53,736 nt of DNA from an uncultured Lachnospiraceae bacterium (lineage in GTDB: Bacteria; Bacillota; Clostridia; Lachnospirales; Lachnospiraceae): NCBI GenBank assembly GCA_910585905.1, contig CAJUID010000019.1:1-53736 (forward strand), in the 5' to 3' direction. The notes under the pieces were generated by a model, which was given only the letters and a program-made list of their open reading frames with translations, made no database searches and was not told the DNA's origin. Positions 24,226-32,996 of this stretch are shown here, piece by piece. The first letter of the stretch is position 1; each line of letters opens with the position of its first letter. The position numbers and the translations under genes are program-made.

Positions 24226-26409
24226 ATGGGTATTATTTTTGAACAGGAAAATCAGATTTTCCATTTACAGACGAAAAACACAAGTTATATTATGAAAGTT
24301 GTAAAGAATAAATATTTATCGCATGTATATTGGGGAAGGAAAATACTTACGCCAGATGTGGAAAATGCGCAGCTAAACCGTTTTATCGGATTTAGTGCAG
24401 CAGCAGATAATGAGGACCAGACATACAGCCTTGACTTTGTCTGCCAAGAATACCCGACAGGCTGCAGTACAGATTTTCGTATTCCTGCAATTTCAGTATT
24501 ATTTGAAGATGGAAGTAGGAATACACAGCTCTTATATAAAGACTTTCAGATTATTGCCGGCAAGCCGGGACTGGAAGGACTGCCTGCAACGTATGTAGAA
24601 AAGGATTCGGATGCGGACACTCTTATGATTACATTGGAAGATTCGCTGCAGAAAGTAAAAGTCATTTTAATGTATACTGTGTTCCGTGAGTTGGATGTGA
24701 TTACCAGAAGCGTACAGGTTGTGAATGAAAGCAATGCACGAGTTGTATTAGAGAAAGTAATAAGTGCAAATGTGGATTTTGAGACAGCAGATTATGACTT
24801 TGTTTCACTGCCAGGCGCATGGGGGCGAGAAAGACATATAGAGAGAACTCCATTAAGGAGCGGTGTGCAGTCTGTTGAAAGCCGAAGGGGGGCTTCCAGT
24901 CATCAAAATAATCCATTTATAGCTTTGGCAGAGAAGGGAGCAGACGAAGCGCGTGGAAGTGTTTACGGCTTTCATTTTGTCTATAGTGGGAACTTTACTG
25001 CAGGTGTTGAGGTAGACCAGATTTTTAAGTCGCGGGCTTATATTGGGCTAAATGACTATGATTTTTCGTGGCTGCTAGAAAGTGGGGAGGCATTTCAAGC
25101 GCCGGAGGCTGTGCTGGTATATTCTGCTGAGGGATTTGGCGGAATGTCCCGGATATTTCATGATTTATACCGCAAACATCTGGTACGGGGAAAATTCCGC
25201 GATGAGCCAAGGCCGATTTTAGTTAATAACTGGGAGGGGACTTACTTTGATTTTAATGAGGAAAAAATATTAGATATCGCGGGGGAGGCAGCTGGCCTTG
25301 GGATTGAGTTATTTGTGCTTGATGATGGCTGGTTTGGTAAAAGGAATTCGGATACCTGTTCGCTGGGGGATTGGTATGTAAATACAGAAAAGCTTCCGGC
25401 TGGGATTGGTGGACTTGCGGAAAAGATTAACGCATATGGTATGAAATTTGGTCTTTGGTTTGAACCGGAAATGGTCTCACCTGACAGTGACCTATATCGT
25501 GAACACCCAGACTGGTGTATCCATGTGCCAGGAAGAATGCGGACGGAGTGCCGGAACCAGCTTGTTTTGGATTTGAGCAGGCAGGAGGTGTGTGATTATA
25601 TTGTGAAGGCGGTATCAAATATTTTGGATACTGCTAATATTGAGTATGTTAAGTGGGATATGAACCGTCATATGACAGAGCTTGGATCGGCTGGACTGCC
25701 TGCGCAGCGGCAGAAAGAAATGCCACACCGTTATATGCTGGGGCTTTACCAGGTATTAGAACAGGTTGTAGGCAGCCATCCGAACGTGCTTTTTGAGAGC
25801 TGTTCTGGAGGGGGCGGAAGATTTGATCCAGGAATGCTTTATTATATGCCGCAGACTTGGACAAGCGATGATACAGATGCAGTAGAACGGCTTTTGATTC
25901 AGTATGGGACCAGCCTTGCTTACCCAATTAGCACAATGGGCAGCCATGTGTCTGCAGTTCCAAATCATCAGGCTGGACGTGTCACATCCCTTAAAATGCG
26001 CGGTGATGTGGCAATGAGCGGCAATTTTGGATATGAGCTGGATTTGACAAAGTTATCGGTGGAGGAAAAAGAGATTATCCGTAAACAGATTGTCCAGTAT
26101 AAGGATTTAAGAACATTTATACAATCTGGGGATATGTACCGGCTTGCAAGCCCATTTGAGGGGAATCACACTGCATGGATGTTTAGATCAAAAGATGGAA
26201 ACAATGTTTTTGCCGCTTACTTTCAGACACTCAGCGAGGTAAATCCCGGAATCCGCCGCATGAAATTTACAGCATTGGAGCCGGATGCTGTATATGAAGT
26301 TTTGGGTGAGGGGAAACAGTACCACGGGGATGAGTTAATGGAAATTGGGTTGGTTGTGGATTGCTATGGCGATTTCCAAAGCCAGACATGGCGGTTGAAA
26401 AAACGGTAG
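24226..26409 (+). CDS. GH36 alpha-galactosidase
   Basis: A cytoplasmic alpha-galactosidase of 727 residues that removes terminal alpha-1,6-galactose from melibiose or raffinose-type sugars. An N-terminal beta-sandwich is followed by the catalytic barrel: N-N-W-E-G-T-Y-F-D, V-L-D-D-G-W-F-G, W-F-E-P-E-M-V-S, Y-V-K-W-D-M-N-R (nucleophile Asp478), C-S-G-G-G-G-R-F-D, and W-T-S-D-D-T-D-A (acid/base Asp548). The Asp positions and length match Geobacillus AgaA-type enzymes. There is no signal peptide, so substrates must be imported. A GGAGG site precedes the ATG. No transporter is adjacent. Confidence 0.93.
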   Translation: MGIIFEQENQIFHLQTKNTSYIMKVVKNKYLSHVYWGRKILTPDVENAQLNRFIGFSAAADNEDQTYSLDFVCQEYPTGCSTDFRIPAISVLFEDGSRNTQLLYKDFQIIAGKPGLEGLPATYVEKDSDADTLMITLEDSLQKVKVILMYTVFRELDVITRSVQVVNESNARVVLEKVISANVDFETADYDFVSLPGAWGRERHIERTPLRSGVQSVESRRGASSHQNNPFIALAEKGADEARGSVYGFHFVYSGNFTAGVEVDQIFKSRAYIGLNDYDFSWLLESGEAFQAPEAVLVYSAEGFGGMSRIFHDLYRKHLVRGKFRDEPRPILVNNWEGTYFDFNEEKILDIAGEAAGLGIELFVLDDGWFGKRNSDTCSLGDWYVNTEKLPAGIGGLAEKINAYGMKFGLWFEPEMVSPDSDLYREHPDWCIHVPGRMRTECRNQLVLDLSRQEVCDYIVKAVSNILDTANIEYVKWDMNRHMTELGSAGLPAQRQKEMPHRYMLGLYQVLEQVVGSHPNVLFESCSGGGGRFDPGMLYYMPQTWTSDDTDAVERLLIQYGTSLAYPISTMGSHVSAVPNHQAGRVTSLKMRGDVAMSGNFGYELDLTKLSVEEKEIIRKQIVQYKDLRTFIQSGDMYRLASPFEGNHTAWMFRSKDGNNVFAAYFQTLSEVNPGIRRMKFTALEPDAVYEVLGEGKQYHGDELMEIGLVVDCYGDFQSQTWRLKKR

Positions 26410-26446
26410 GATGATTTCTTTGTAGGATGATAAAGTGGAGCGAAAG

Positions 26447-26525
26447 TAAAATAGCCAGCCCTAAGTGGCGGAATGGCGAAAAAAGCGAATCAATGCCCTG
26501 TTGTATACAATGGGGTATTTGATTT
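26447..26525 (+). repeat. Degenerate type A-like repeat copy
   Basis: The right half aligns with type A (gcgaatcaatgccc-tgtt...ggggtatttgat against gctaagtcatgccc-cgtt...ggggtatttgac). The left half is strongly changed. Same orientation as the other copies. It replaces the 5' part of the methyltransferase gene that follows. Confidence 0.6.
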
Positions 26526-26529
26526 ATAG

Positions 26530-26832
26530 GGTTACTACGTTGACGCAATTGACGCTTCAGCTAAAATGTGTAAGTTGGCAAACGAATATACTGGTATTAG
26601 GGTAAAAAATATGTTCTTTCAAGAATTAACAGATGTAGGTAAGTATAATGGGATATGGGCATGTTCATCTATTTTGCACTTGGCAGTTGATGAGCTTACA
26701 GATGTTATGCGAAAGATGTTAGCAACGTTGAGGGAAAAGGGAGTTATCTATACATCATTCAAATATGGGACCTTTATAGGGGAACGAAATGGGCGTTTTT
26801 TCACGGATATGACAGAAAATTCATTTGCAGAG
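26530..26832 (+). pseudogene. Class I SAM-dependent methyltransferase fragment
   Basis: The frame reads GYYVDAIDASAKMCKLANEY..., which is motif I strand 2 onward of a class I methyltransferase (V-x-A-I-D-A-S). It continues through motif IV-V (GKYNGIWACSSILHL, V-I-Y-T-S-F-K-Y-G). The N-terminal glycine-rich motif is missing, cut by a stop at 26527 and the degenerate repeat. The C-terminus runs straight into the full repeat at 26833 without a stop. The first in-frame ATG is 26566, but an SAM-binding N-terminus is absent, so the gene is dead. Confidence 0.75.
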
Positions 26833-26976
26833 TTTATTCCCGCGAAGCAACGAGCCAAGCGCGAGCTTGCTCGCATTTGGCGACTGCCGCGAGGGTCAAA
26901 TACCCCGCCCCTCTGGGGCGAACTTGCTAAAAAGAAGCTAAGTCATGCCCCGTTGCTTGCAGCGGGGTATTTGACT
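26833..26976 (+). repeat. Type A structured repeat inserted in the methyltransferase frame
   Basis: A full 144-bp copy. Because 144 is divisible by three and one frame is open, it adds 48 codons (FIPAKQRAKRELARIWRLPR...) to the methyltransferase frame. The frame then continues ~23 codons to a stop at 27048. No flanking duplication is visible. Confidence 0.96.
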
Positions 26977-27043
26977 AAAGAACTATCCTCTTTTGTAAAC
27001 ACTTCTATGAACTTTGACTTTCCCCATTTTTTGAAGACAATAA

Positions 27044-27175
27044 TTTGATGTTATTGATAGACAGTGGAGTTTGCGGCATAAAGTAATTATGCAGCTCTAT
27101 GGAATAGATTTGACAGATCCAGAAGAACGCAAAACATTTCATACGGCAATATTACACGATATTTTGGAGGTATAG
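27044..27175 (+). pseudogene. C-terminal gene remnant upstream of the flavoprotein
   Basis: An open frame (FDVIDRQWSLRHKVIMQLYG..., ending ...AILHDILEV) stops at 27173-27175, just ahead of the flavoprotein start. Its protein-like composition and lack of a start suggest the tail of a lost gene. The family is not recognised. Confidence 0.45.
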
Positions 27176-27178
27176 ATT

Positions 27179-27907
27179 GTGAAGATTACAGTAATAAACG
27201 GAACAGAAAAACACGGTGTAACTTATCGTCTAAAAGAAATATTTCTGGAGCGCTTTAGAGAAAAAGCAGAAATCACAGAATTTTACCTGCCAAAAGACTG
27301 CCCATCTTTTTGTTCGGGATGCGTAAACTGTATATTGAAAGGCGAACATACATGCAAGGACTCCGAATACATACAAAAAATTGCGGTGTCGCTGTTAGAA
27401 TCTGATTTGATTGTAATGACATCTCCTGCTTATGTGATGCACACAACAGGTTCCATGAAAGCATTGCTTGACCATTTTGCTTATTTGTGGATGCCACACC
27501 GCCCAGCTCCCGAAATGTTTACAAAGCGGGCGGTTATTATTACGCAATGTATTGGCGCAGGAGCAAAGTCTACGGCAAAAGATATAAAACACAGCCTTTC
27601 ATGGTGGGGCATTTCCAAAATCATGGTGTTTACAGGAAGACTTATGGGAGATATTGTCTGGGAAAAACTTACTGAAAAAAAGCGTTCCGAACTTACTAAA
27701 AAGATAAATCGGTTGTCGCAAAATCTTTTGGGCATCAAATACGAAAAACCTTCAAGGGTAAATGCAATTACAAGGATAAAATTTCTTCTCTGCCGCATGA
27801 TGAAAAAATCGTTACATAAAAACGACCCTCAATCTCTTGACGTAAAATATTGGGCTGAACGGGGATGGCTTGGAAAAATTAGACCATGGGGAGCTCAGAA
27901 CATGTAA
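27179..27907 (+). CDS. NAD(P)H-dependent FMN reductase / flavodoxin-fold oxidoreductase
   Basis: A flavodoxin-like protein of 242 residues. The N-terminal strand and loop M-K-I-T-V-I-N-G-T-E-K-H-G-V-T binds FMN phosphate. A C-P-S-F-C-S-G-C-V-N-C segment is typical of the iron-sulfur-flavoprotein/WrbA-like group. M-T-S-P-A-Y-V-M-H-T-T-G-S-M-K-A-L-L-D-H-F follows. It probably reduces quinones, nitro compounds or similar. The start is GTG at 27179, eight bases after GGAGG. An AraC remnant follows in the same frame after its stop. Confidence 0.82.
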   Translation: MKITVINGTEKHGVTYRLKEIFLERFREKAEITEFYLPKDCPSFCSGCVNCILKGEHTCKDSEYIQKIAVSLLESDLIVMTSPAYVMHTTGSMKALLDHFAYLWMPHRPAPEMFTKRAVIITQCIGAGAKSTAKDIKHSLSWWGISKIMVFTGRLMGDIVWEKLTEKKRSELTKKINRLSQNLLGIKYEKPSRVNAITRIKFLLCRMMKKSLHKNDPQSLDVKYWAERGWLGKIRPWGAQNM

Positions 27908-28039
27908 TCTCTCTTTTTCGTGAAAAGATTGAGAGGAAAATACGGATATAATTCCCCCACTGCATTTAACAGAGTGTTTCAGTCTATTCACGGAATCACC
28001 CCATCTGCTGTAAAATATGAGGAAAGTCAAATTATATAA
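27908..28039 (+). pseudogene. AraC family regulator, C-terminal remnant
   Basis: Directly after the flavoprotein stop the same frame continues as KRLRGKYGYNSPTAFNRVFQ... ending in a G-I-T-P-S-A-V-K-Y motif. This is the second HTH of an AraC protein. There is no start and no first HTH, so it is a fragment left by a deletion or fusion. Confidence 0.75.
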
Positions 28040-28041
28040 TT

Positions 28042-28071
28042 ATTGCGTGCGCACGCAATTTATGGCATAAT
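28042..28071 (+). promoter_or_regulatory. MarR operator overlapping the MarR-MATE promoter
   Basis: ATTGCGTGCGCACGCAAT (28042-28059) is a perfect 18-bp palindrome. It covers the -35 (TTGCGT, 28043-28048); the -10 CATAAT is at 28066-28071 with a 17-base spacer. The gene behind it is a MarR regulator, so autorepression is likely. Confidence 0.75.
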
Positions 28072-28095
28072 ATATGCGATTGGAGGGATTTATAT

Positions 28096-28542
28096 ATGAA
28101 AGTATTAAAATGGCTCTCGGTTGCAGACCGTTTTTACAAAATTTATTTGGATCAACAGCTTGCACCTTTTGGAATCAACAGCAGTCAATATATGTTTTTA
28201 ATTAAGATATGCGATTCTCCTGGCATTTTACAAGATTCGTTAATGGGTATGTTTTATGTTCATCCTAGCAATATTGTGAGAACACTTGCGACATTGGAAA
28301 AAAAGGAAATGCTTACCCGTTTGCCAAATGACCAGGACAGAAGGACATGGAAACTATATCCCACTGACCGCGCATTATCTATATATCAAGAAATACGGAC
28401 TGTCTGTGAAAATACGGAGTCTATTTTACTGCAAGGTCTTAGCGAAGCAGAGAAAAGTCTTTTTATGGATTTGCTTATGCAGGCTGGCAAAAATATTACG
28501 GAGGTACTTCACATAGAGAGAAAGGAGGAATTTGATGGCTGA
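28096..28542 (+). CDS. MarR family transcriptional regulator
   Basis: A winged-helix regulator of 148 residues. The helix-turn-helix lies around residues 50-75 (ILQDSLMGMFYVHPSNIVRT) and the wing around N-D-Q-D-R-R-T-W-K-L-Y, with the conserved D-x-R of MarR proteins. A GGAGGG site precedes the ATG. It overlaps the MATE gene by eight bases, and a perfect palindrome covers its promoter, so it most likely represses its own operon and is released by a drug-like ligand. Confidence 0.9.
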   Translation: MKVLKWLSVADRFYKIYLDQQLAPFGINSSQYMFLIKICDSPGILQDSLMGMFYVHPSNIVRTLATLEKKEMLTRLPNDQDRRTWKLYPTDRALSIYQEIRTVCENTESILLQGLSEAEKSLFMDLLMQAGKNITEVLHIERKEEFDG

Positions 28543-29914
28543 AAATCCTTTGCAGTATGAAAAAATCTCAAAGCTATTAAAAGGTTTTGCCATTCCAAGT
28601 ATTATGGCAGCTTTGGTTGGTTCTCTCTATAATATTGTGGATCAGATATTTATTGGCCAGGGTGTAGGATATCTCGGAAATGCTGCTACTAATGTTTCTT
28701 ATCCTTTTTCTACCATTTGTCTTGCGATTGCGTTGCTGATTGGTATTGGCAGCGCGGCTCGTTTTTCACTTTATCTTGGAAAAAAGGAGCCGGAATTGGC
28801 AGCTACAGCAGCTGGAAATGGGATAATCCTTATGGTGATATTCGGAGTTGCTTATTTTGTAATAGGCGAAAGTCTGCTGAATCAGCTTTTGAAATTGTTT
28901 GGAGCTACAAAAGAAGTGTTTCCGTATGCAAAACAGTATGCTGGTGTTACCTTGGTGGGGATGCCGTTTCTAATCATAACGAATGGCATGAGTAATTTGA
29001 TTCGGGCAGACGGAAGTCCCAGGTATTCTATGGCTTGCATGGTTCTAGGAGCCATTGCCAATACCATTCTCGATCCTATTTTCATTTTTATCTTTCATTG
29101 GGGTATCTTTGGGGCAGCACTGGCAACAATTTTGGGACAGATTTTGTCCTTTATTTTTGCCATACGTTATTTATGGCATTTTAAAACGATCCATTTTCAG
29201 AGAAATAATTTCCAGCTAAAAGTAAAAGAATGCTTGAAGACATGCAGTATGGGAATTAGTAGCAGTGCAAACCAAATCGCAATTACCTTTGTGCAGATTA
29301 TATTATATAACTCATTAACATATTATGGAGCACAAACGGTTTATGGTACTGAAATTCCTTTGGCTGCCTGCGGAATTGTCATGAAAACGAATGCAATTAT
29401 CCTTGCTATTGTTGTCGGAATATCACAAGGGGTTCAGCCAATCATAGGCTTTAACTATGGAGCAAAACAATATTCCCGTGTTAGAGAAGCATACCTGCTT
29501 GCAATAAAATGGAATATGATTGTTTCTGCAATTGGCTTCTTCCTGTTTCAATGTTTTCCACAATATATTATATCTCTATTTGGAGATGGGGATAAGCTGT
29601 ATTTTGAATTTGCAGTTTTGTTTATGCGCGTATATCTTTTTATGGTGCTGGTGAACGGCGTGCAGTTGCTTTCCTCTAGTTTTTTTACTGCCATAGGGAA
29701 AGCGATGAAAGGAGCTTTATTGTCGTTAACAAGGCAGGTTTTTTTTCTGATTCCGCTTATTTTGGCAATCCCGTATTGGTTTGGAATCATGGGGGTATTA
29801 TTTGCGGGACCGATTGCAGATTTTATAGCATTTATATTGTCTGTTGTTTTGGTAAGCAGAGAATTGAGGCATCAGAGAATTATCTCACAGAGGAAAGATA
29901 TCGCTGAACAATAG
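28535..29914 (+). CDS. MATE family multidrug efflux transporter
   Basis: An inner-membrane antiporter of 459 residues with about 12 hydrophobic segments and the MATE N-terminal signature (L-L-K-G-F-A-I-P-S-I-M-A-A-L-V-G-S-L-Y-N-I-V-D-Q). It probably exports cationic compounds using Na+ or H+. The ATG at 28535 lies inside the end of the MarR gene, seven bases after AAGGAGG, so translation is coupled. A TTG at 28532 is not needed. Confidence 0.92.
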   Translation: MAENPLQYEKISKLLKGFAIPSIMAALVGSLYNIVDQIFIGQGVGYLGNAATNVSYPFSTICLAIALLIGIGSAARFSLYLGKKEPELAATAAGNGIILMVIFGVAYFVIGESLLNQLLKLFGATKEVFPYAKQYAGVTLVGMPFLIITNGMSNLIRADGSPRYSMACMVLGAIANTILDPIFIFIFHWGIFGAALATILGQILSFIFAIRYLWHFKTIHFQRNNFQLKVKECLKTCSMGISSSANQIAITFVQIILYNSLTYYGAQTVYGTEIPLAACGIVMKTNAIILAIVVGISQGVQPIIGFNYGAKQYSRVREAYLLAIKWNMIVSAIGFFLFQCFPQYIISLFGDGDKLYFEFAVLFMRVYLFMVLVNGVQLLSSSFFTAIGKAMKGALLSLTRQVFFLIPLILAIPYWFGIMGVLFAGPIADFIAFILSVVLVSRELRHQRIISQRKDIAEQ

Positions 29915-30073
29915 AAAATATTTATATAAGGAACGGTAATGGTGATAACAAGTCTTGGCAGCAAGGAATGAAAGGGAGCAAACGTGAAGATAGCCGCAGT
30001 TTGGTTGTTTTTAGATAAGACAAACAATAGTAACTGAAAAACGTTTATTTCTCCGAAAACGAAAAACTTTGCT
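29915..30073 (+). other. Intergenic region upstream of the VanY-type gene
   Basis: No gene or clear terminator recognised after the MATE gene; the sequence is AT-rich. Confidence 0.4.
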
Positions 30074-30102
30074 TTGCACTTTGTTCCAGAATGTGGTATA
30101 AT
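30074..30102 (+). promoter_or_regulatory. SigA promoter of the VanY-type gene
   Basis: TTGCAC (30074-30079), 17 bases, TATAAT (30097-30102) preceded by TGG (extended -10). Confidence 0.75.
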
Positions 30103-30226
30103 TCCCCCTATATATCTACAGCATCGTTAAGATATATTTTAATTAACAACATGATTTACTGGTACAGTGGGGATAATGATTAAACAAGGCTGTACTAAGA
30201 GGCACAGGGATAAAAGGGGTTTTAGA

Positions 30227-31459
30227 ATGAGAAAAAAAGCGATTATATTGGGTACATGCATTATCCTTTTTGTGGGGGCACTCTCAACTCAAATGGGACA
30301 TTTCCGTGCAGGCACAGATGCAGAGGTATCAGACGGCATTGATGGTGCATATGATTATAATAACATGGAAGACCCGGAGGGTGATAATGTGAAGGATTCC
30401 AATGAGGATTCCAGGGAGAAAATTGAAGCAAAGCAGTACATTGAGGTTGATACAAAGCCTGACAGTTATACTGTTTTGGTGAACCGTGATTATCTGATTT
30501 CAAAGGATTATGTGCCAGATGATCTAGTGGTGCCTGAGGTGCCATTTAGTTATTATGGGGTATATGAGAAGAGTTATGTGCGGAAACGCGCTGCTAAAGC
30601 GTTAGAGCATTTGTTTGCAGGAGCAAGGGCAGACGGATATACGTTGAAGGTAGTATCTGCGTACCGTTCTTATGAGAGGCAGATGCAGATTTACCGCAAT
30701 AATGTTAAGACTAGAGGCAAGGATAAGACAAATAAAGTATCGGCAATGCCTGGAAGCAGTGAGCATCAGACAGGGCTTGCCATTGATGTATCCGCTGATT
30801 CTGTTGGATGCACAATTGAAGAATCGTTTGCAAGGTCAGCTGAGGGGAAATGGCTGAAAAAAAATTGTTATAAATATGGGTTTATTATCAGGTATCCCAA
30901 AAACAAGACAAAGATTACCGGATATTCCTATGAGCCGTGGCATATAAGATATGTTGGGAAAAATCTTGCCCAGTATCTGAAAAAAAATAAACTGACCCTA
31001 GAAGAATATTATAAGCTTACAACGGTTGATAATAAAGTGGAGGAAGATGCTGTTCGTGATACAGATACTGATATCACAAATGAGCCGCAGATGACATCGG
31101 CTCCAAAGCCAAAGGCAACGATTGTTCCGACTCCGGCACCAACCTATGCGCCTGCAGTGGAAAGTCCAACGGTGACAAAGAAGCCGATGAAGAAGCCAAA
31201 GGTGACGGCAACACCTGTGCAGCGGCCAGTAGCGACAAAGAAGCCAAAGCCGACAGAGGAACCAGATGATGTCGATATTCCAGACATTACACAAGAACCA
31301 CAGCCGACGAAAAAGCCTGTGGCAACGAAAAAGCCAGTTGAGACAAAAAAACCGACACCAACAAAGAAGCCGGTAGCGACTGCAGAGCCAGAGCCGACGG
31401 AAGTGCCAGTTGTAGACGAAGATCCCTCTGATATTGGAGATGGCACAGCAAGCGAATAA
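30227..31459 (+). CDS. D-alanyl-D-alanine carboxypeptidase, VanY/DdcY family
   Basis: A membrane-anchored or secreted zinc peptidase of 410 residues that trims the terminal D-Ala from peptidoglycan stem peptides. The N-terminal hydrophobic segment (AIILGTCIILFVGALS) is a signal or anchor. The catalytic domain (about 90-265) shows S-A-Y-R-S-Y-E-R-Q, the zinc motif S-S-E-H-Q-T-G-L-A-I-D-V and E-P-W-H-I-R. The last ~130 residues are a Lys/Thr/Pro-rich repetitive tail (TKKP units), likely spanning or binding the wall. The start at 30227 follows AAAAGGGG; an in-frame GTG at 30167 lacks a site. Confidence 0.9.
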   Translation: MRKKAIILGTCIILFVGALSTQMGHFRAGTDAEVSDGIDGAYDYNNMEDPEGDNVKDSNEDSREKIEAKQYIEVDTKPDSYTVLVNRDYLISKDYVPDDLVVPEVPFSYYGVYEKSYVRKRAAKALEHLFAGARADGYTLKVVSAYRSYERQMQIYRNNVKTRGKDKTNKVSAMPGSSEHQTGLAIDVSADSVGCTIEESFARSAEGKWLKKNCYKYGFIIRYPKNKTKITGYSYEPWHIRYVGKNLAQYLKKNKLTLEEYYKLTTVDNKVEEDAVRDTDTDITNEPQMTSAPKPKATIVPTPAPTYAPAVESPTVTKKPMKKPKVTATPVQRPVATKKPKPTEEPDDVDIPDITQEPQPTKKPVATKKPVETKKPTPTKKPVATAEPEPTEVPVVDEDPSDIGDGTASE

Positions 31460-31480
31460 AATTATTGAAAATATATTATA

Positions 31481-31512
31481 AACAGGGGCGGATGAGAGAT
31501 TCCGCTTCTGTT
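31481..31512 (+). terminator. Weak hairpin after the VanY-type gene
   Basis: AACAG-GGGCGGA pairs imperfectly with TTCCGCT-CTGTT. The T tract is poor, so read-through into plsC is possible. Confidence 0.4.
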
Positions 31513-31627
31513 ATTGCTTCGGAAGTTAAGCTGTATAGGGTTTGGCTTCTAAAGTGGTATATGATAAAGCGTAGGATAACGAGGTAGTTTGGTGGGATGA
31601 TACGTGTAGAATGGAGGATGAAATGGT

Positions 31628-32359
31628 ATGAGGTTGATAGTGGTAGCAATTTATCTGATACTATATACGATTATTAGTATTCCACTTTTTTTGATCCTAT
31701 TTGTAGTAGGAAAAATAAATGACAGAAAGAGGGCGGTGATTTCTCAAAAGATTGTGGTTCATCTTGGGTTTCGGCCGATTCTCTTTATTTCCGGCGTGAA
31801 ATTGACAGTAAAGGGAAAGGAAAATGTTCTAAAGGATCAGTCTGCTTTATATGTATTTAACCACAGAGGTTTTTTTGATATTTTGGCGGGATATACCACA
31901 GCGCCTTATCCGACAGCATTTATATCAAAGATTGAGATTGAAAAAGTTCCCATGGTTTCACTATGGATGAAATATATGAACTGCCTGTTTCTGGACCGGG
32001 AGGATATCCGAAAGGGGATGCAGACAATCCTGCAGGGGATTGAGCTTTTAAAAGATGGAACATCAGTTTATATAGCTCCTGAAGGGAAAAGAAATACTGG
32101 GGAGGAATTGCTGAAGTTTCATGAAGCAAGTTTTAAGCTGGCAGAAAAATCAAAATGTCCAATTGTGCCAGTGGCTATCAATAATACGGACAGTGTATTT
32201 GAAAAACATCTGCCGTGGATTCGTAAAGCACATGTAATTATAGAGTATTGTACACCGATTTACATGGATGATATGGATCGGGCAGAGAAGAAAGTGATTG
32301 GACAGACTGTGCGCGGCATTTTGTCCGAAAAAGTAAAGGCGAACCAAGCGGAAATATAG
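31628..32359 (+). CDS. plsC: 1-acyl-sn-glycerol-3-phosphate acyltransferase
   Basis: A membrane-associated enzyme of 243 residues that adds the second acyl chain to lysophosphatidic acid, giving phosphatidic acid. An N-terminal hydrophobic segment is followed by the acyltransferase motifs N-H-R-G-F-F-D (the H-x4-D catalytic pair), F-L-D-R-E-D, and A-P-E-G-K-R-N. Length fits the family. A GGAGG site lies upstream of the ATG. It is followed at 84 bases by a small membrane protein gene. Confidence 0.9.
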   Translation: MRLIVVAIYLILYTIISIPLFLILFVVGKINDRKRAVISQKIVVHLGFRPILFISGVKLTVKGKENVLKDQSALYVFNHRGFFDILAGYTTAPYPTAFISKIEIEKVPMVSLWMKYMNCLFLDREDIRKGMQTILQGIELLKDGTSVYIAPEGKRNTGEELLKFHEASFKLAEKSKCPIVPVAINNTDSVFEKHLPWIRKAHVIIEYCTPIYMDDMDRAEKKVIGQTVRGILSEKVKANQAEI

Positions 32360-32443
32360 AAAAATATGTGCGCACCTGACATAGACTCAGAAGATTTTAA
32401 CCGCTTAGGTGCCGAAAAGAACGTGCGCGGAATGGAGATTTAT

Positions 32444-32989
32444 ATGAATAACAGTTTTAATTTAGTGCCGGTTTTTGGCATTAGTACATGGGCTATTGTG
32501 ATGATTGTAATCGCAGTAATTATGGTGATTGCATTAATTGCACTCAGTATTTATGGAAAGAAGCTGCAGGCTCGCCAGGAAGCTTCCCAAAAGGAGTTGG
32601 AGGCGGCGTCGCAAAGTGTATCACTTCTCGTAATTGATAAAAAGAGGATGAAGTTAAATGAATCGGGGCTGCCGCAGCTAGTGCTTGACCAGACACCGAA
32701 ATATATGCGTGGGCGGAAAGTGCCGATTGTAAAAGCGAAGATTGGGCCAAGGATTTTATCTTTGATGTGTGATGAGAAAATTTTTGAGTTAATCCCAGTA
32801 AAGAAGGAAGTCAAGGCTGTCATCAGCGGAATCTACATTATGGACGTGAAGGGGCTCCGCAGTAACTTAGAGGCAAGAAAAACTAAAGTTAAGTTTTCTG
32901 AAAAGCTCCGCAGGAAAGTGGATGAGATGCGCAAAGAAGAAAAAGAGACAACAAAAGAAAAGGAAAATAAAAAGGGAAAAAAGAAGTAG
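32444..32989 (+). CDS. Single-pass membrane protein of unknown function
   Basis: A protein of 181 residues starting at ATG 32444 (GGAG six bases upstream); an in-frame ATG at 32366 adds 26 hydrophilic residues and lacks a site. Residues ~12-36 form one transmembrane helix (TWAIVMIVIAVIMVIALIAL). A soluble domain follows (LVIDKKRMKLNESGLPQLVL..., K-A-K-I-G-P-R-I-L-S-L-M-C-D), then a highly charged Lys/Glu tail. The pattern fits a short cytoplasmic beta-rich domain on a membrane anchor. I do not recognise a named family. Confidence 0.75.
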   Translation: MNNSFNLVPVFGISTWAIVMIVIAVIMVIALIALSIYGKKLQARQEASQKELEAASQSVSLLVIDKKRMKLNESGLPQLVLDQTPKYMRGRKVPIVKAKIGPRILSLMCDEKIFELIPVKKEVKAVISGIYIMDVKGLRSNLEARKTKVKFSEKLRRKVDEMRKEEKETTKEKENKKGKKK

Positions 32990-32996
32990 GATAGTT

